This document shows, piece by piece, positions 62,556 through 64,000 of a stretch of 64,000 bases of DNA. The stretch lies in assembly GCA_950022655.1 (NCBI GenBank), contig OX465589.1, forward strand, positions 25,783,626-25,847,625, in the 5' to 3' direction. Each line of letters opens with the position of its first letter. Within the stretch, counting starts at the first letter, position 1. The position numbers and the translations under genes were made by a program. A model generated the notes under the pieces. The model worked only from the letters and a program-made list of their open reading frames with translations, searched no databases and was not told where the DNA came from. This DNA is from Alentia gelatinosa (Eukaryota > Annelida > Polychaeta > Phyllodocida > Polynoidae).

Positions 62556-62840
62556 GGTTAGTATTTTTCCCACAGACTTAACATCAGGAAATTGTACTCA
62601 ACGCATATGGAGTATTGTAAAAAAAAAATTTAAATTTAAAACCCAATGGGCGAAAACATCTCAAACATTAGCGGGTCAGTCAGTGAGATAAAATTGGAAT
62701 TGGAAACACTCAAACTGTTAAAAATATGTCATTCACTTTGGTTTGTTATGAAGTCTCACTTGGCTTTGCCTCGTGGGATTACTCCACTACCCAAACCCAT
62801 GGCATTTCTCTGGCTACGGATCTTGATGCAGTTTCTTCTT
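62556..62840 (-). mobile_element. Hairpin-cap element, decayed copy
   Basis: The - strand carries imperfect arms, a cap CACGAGGCAAAGCCAAGTGA and a tail box ATTTTATCTCACTGAC, followed by GATGTTAAGTCTGTGGG. The terminal GGGGTGAGATAA box is no longer recognisable. Same subfamily group as the 61.5-kb element, but older. It lies 25 bp from another member in the opposite orientation. Confidence 0.7.
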
Positions 62841-62865
62841 AGTCCTTGATTTAATGTATTTATAT

Positions 62866-63115
62866 AGAACTGCATCGAGAATCGTATAAATAGACAATAC
62901 TCCACGAGTTTGGATGGGCCGCAATCGTCATCGAGGTGAAGCCAATTCAAATGAGTGGAGTTTGGTCTATTTTACGATTCGAGTGCGGTTCTGGATTTAT
63001 CTCACCCCTTTTTATGACATTAAATATCATCAAAATTTCACAATAATTAGAACAGACTTAGCAAATCCATATGACGTCATCTCATCTCGGCTAAACTTGT
63101 ACCAGGGGTGAGATA
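62866..63115 (+). mobile_element. Hairpin-cap element, subfamily 6
   Basis: Arms AGAACTGCATCGAGAATCGT...AATACTCCACGAGTTTG pair with AATGAGTGGAGTTTGG...ACGATTCGAGTGCGGTTCT. The apex is CATCGAGGTGAAGCCAATTC. The tail runs from TTATCTCACCCCT to AGGGGTGAGATAA (ends 63115) and holds a 10-bp palindrome ATGACGTCAT (63071-63080). It lies in the intron before the third Ig domain. Confidence 0.85.
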
Positions 63116-63370
63116 ATGAAAACCACCAATGGAAATATCCTAAGATATTTTAATACAGTGGAGTATTGTTTTGTAGTGCTTGAATTCAGTTGGTATTGTT
63201 AAACTCTTATTCTGGCCAGTTCTGATTTAATGCACATAGTTTCTGGTCATAGTCACAGTCCATCTGACCAGTCTGTGTCACTTGCAAAAAAATATCTATT
63301 TGAAAAATTATAGAAATGGACGTTACTTTATTAAAATAGCATGAACCATGTACCTCCCACAACCACACAG

Positions 63371-63667
63371 AGCCCAAGCCCAAGACGGTGGCGCCGGCCG
63401 TGACCTCGCAGCTGGAGGACCAGGCGGTGACGGAGGGTGACCGCCTCACGCTGCAGGTGACCGTCACCGGCGTGCCGCCTCCCACCTTCACCTGGTACAG
63501 AGGCGCGCGCACCGTGCGGCCCTCACGGGACGTGGTGATGGACGACGAGGGCGGCGTGGCCACGCTCGTCGTCAAGGAAGCCGGGCTCGGCGACACCGGC
63601 ACCTACCGCTGCCGTGCACAGAACGAGGCCGGATCTGTCGACTCGAGATGCTCCGTCAAGGTCAAAG
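63371..63667 (+). CDS. Multi-Ig protein, Ig domain 3 (single exon)
   Basis: A 297-bp exon encoding one complete I-set domain, acceptor ACCACACAG and donor AAAG/GTCAGT; phase 1 on both sides, so the domain is a self-contained symmetrical cassette. It reads EPKPKTVAPAVTSQLED (linker and A), VTEGDRLTLQVTVTG (B), PPPTFTWYRGAR (C with Trp), GGVATLVVKEAGLGDTG (E-F) and TYRCRAQNEAGSVDSRC (F-G). The F-strand Cys is present but the B-strand position is Val (LQVTV), so the classical disulfide is absent. About 88% of third codon positions are G or C, against roughly 44% in the exon at 60533. The gene continues beyond the window. Confidence 0.94.
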
Positions 63668-64000
63668 GTCAGTTACCGAAGGGGGTGGGTGAACCTGGGG
63701 GCTGTTGAATAAACTACGACCGAGAAAAAAGTATACCAGAATTGTCTCTGGGGCCATAGTGTTGTATGACATAATGTGTTGTAAGCATAATATGGTTTGA
63801 TGATAAAAGTAATCTAAAGCATTGACAATGTGTTGTATACAAATACGTTCATTTAGAAAACATCTTCTGTTTTGTCATACAACACTGAATGGAGATAAAA
63901 TCTCCAGGATGTCGTATTGTTGGAGTTATCGTATCGTTCAGACCAGCACCAGAAACGAGCGAACTTTATTTAACAGCCCCCAGGCTCGAAGTAGTGAAAG
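63668..64000 (+). other. Intron of the multi-Ig gene, to window edge
   Basis: Begins GTCAGT after the Ig 3 exon. No further exon is visible before the window ends. Confidence 0.7.

Noticed and set aside
63207..63602. 131-codon open frame on the - strand
   Set aside because: It is the antisense shadow of the GC-rich Ig 3 exon and the AT-rich intron beside it; it has no Ig or other family signature.
1..64000. CRISPR arrays, operons, intact tRNA or rRNA genes
   Set aside because: None found. The tandem arrays have no spacers of constant length, and tRNA-like sequences lack an intact cloverleaf.

Overview
This is an animal nuclear window: coding sequence is in short exons with GT/AG introns, AT-rich non-coding DNA dominates, and mobile-element remnants, minisatellites and homopolymers are common. 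No ribosome binding sites, operons or CRISPR arrays are present. The repeat style (frequent acatgtat-type words, tRNA-headed SINEs, small palindromic elements) and the protein suggest a marine invertebrate, perhaps a bivalve mollusc. That taxonomic guess is inference.

The only gene I can support is on the + strand at the right end. Seven exons (55352-55399, 57688-57703, 58864-59032, 60533-60662, 61010-61120, 61922-62119, 63371-63667) join without breaking frame. They encode a short charged leader followed by three tandem I-set immunoglobulin domains and run off the right edge. No signal peptide is seen and two domains lack the usual cysteine pair, so this looks like an intracellular, sarcomeric or cytoskeletal multi-Ig protein (titin/twitchin/UNC-89/palladin/MYLK-like class; exact member not resolved). 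Upstream, 1-55 kb holds no convincing coding exon. It does hold CpG-rich patches next to strong splice donors (about 480-734 and 17690-17940), a TCTCGCGAGA promoter-type site (31633), and clusters of perfect TGACGTCA sites (38.74-38.76 kb and 48.43-48.80 kb). This fits a very long 5' region with alternative first exons, but sequence alone does not prove that link.

The most interesting content is a family of nine short elements of about 250-355 bp (14.9, 35.9, 39.2, 40.8, 54.8, 58.0, 61.5, 62.6 and 62.9 kb). Each has a long imperfect hairpin capped by a GAGGCGAAGCCGAG-like apex. The hairpin is followed by a tail bounded by inverted boxes TTATCCTACCCC / GGGGTAGGATAA (or TTATCTCACCCC / GGGGTGAGATAA) and carrying a GTTAAGCCTATGG-like word. 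Cap and tail are shared, but the hairpin arms differ completely between subfamilies and still pair with themselves. Five of the nine lie within the last 9 kb, in or just before the Ig gene. One (57989-58345) sits inside a 76-bp tandem array, so its ends can be read directly.

Other mobile remnants are a head-to-head pair of Harbinger-like MITEs sharing one TAA (10152-10708), a piggyBac-like MITE flanked by TTAA (37144-37472), three copies of a 185-195 bp dispersed repeat (8.4, 31.1 and 46.1 kb), tRNA-derived SINE pieces, and C/G-tract repeats. The rest of the window shows nothing I can support as a gene.
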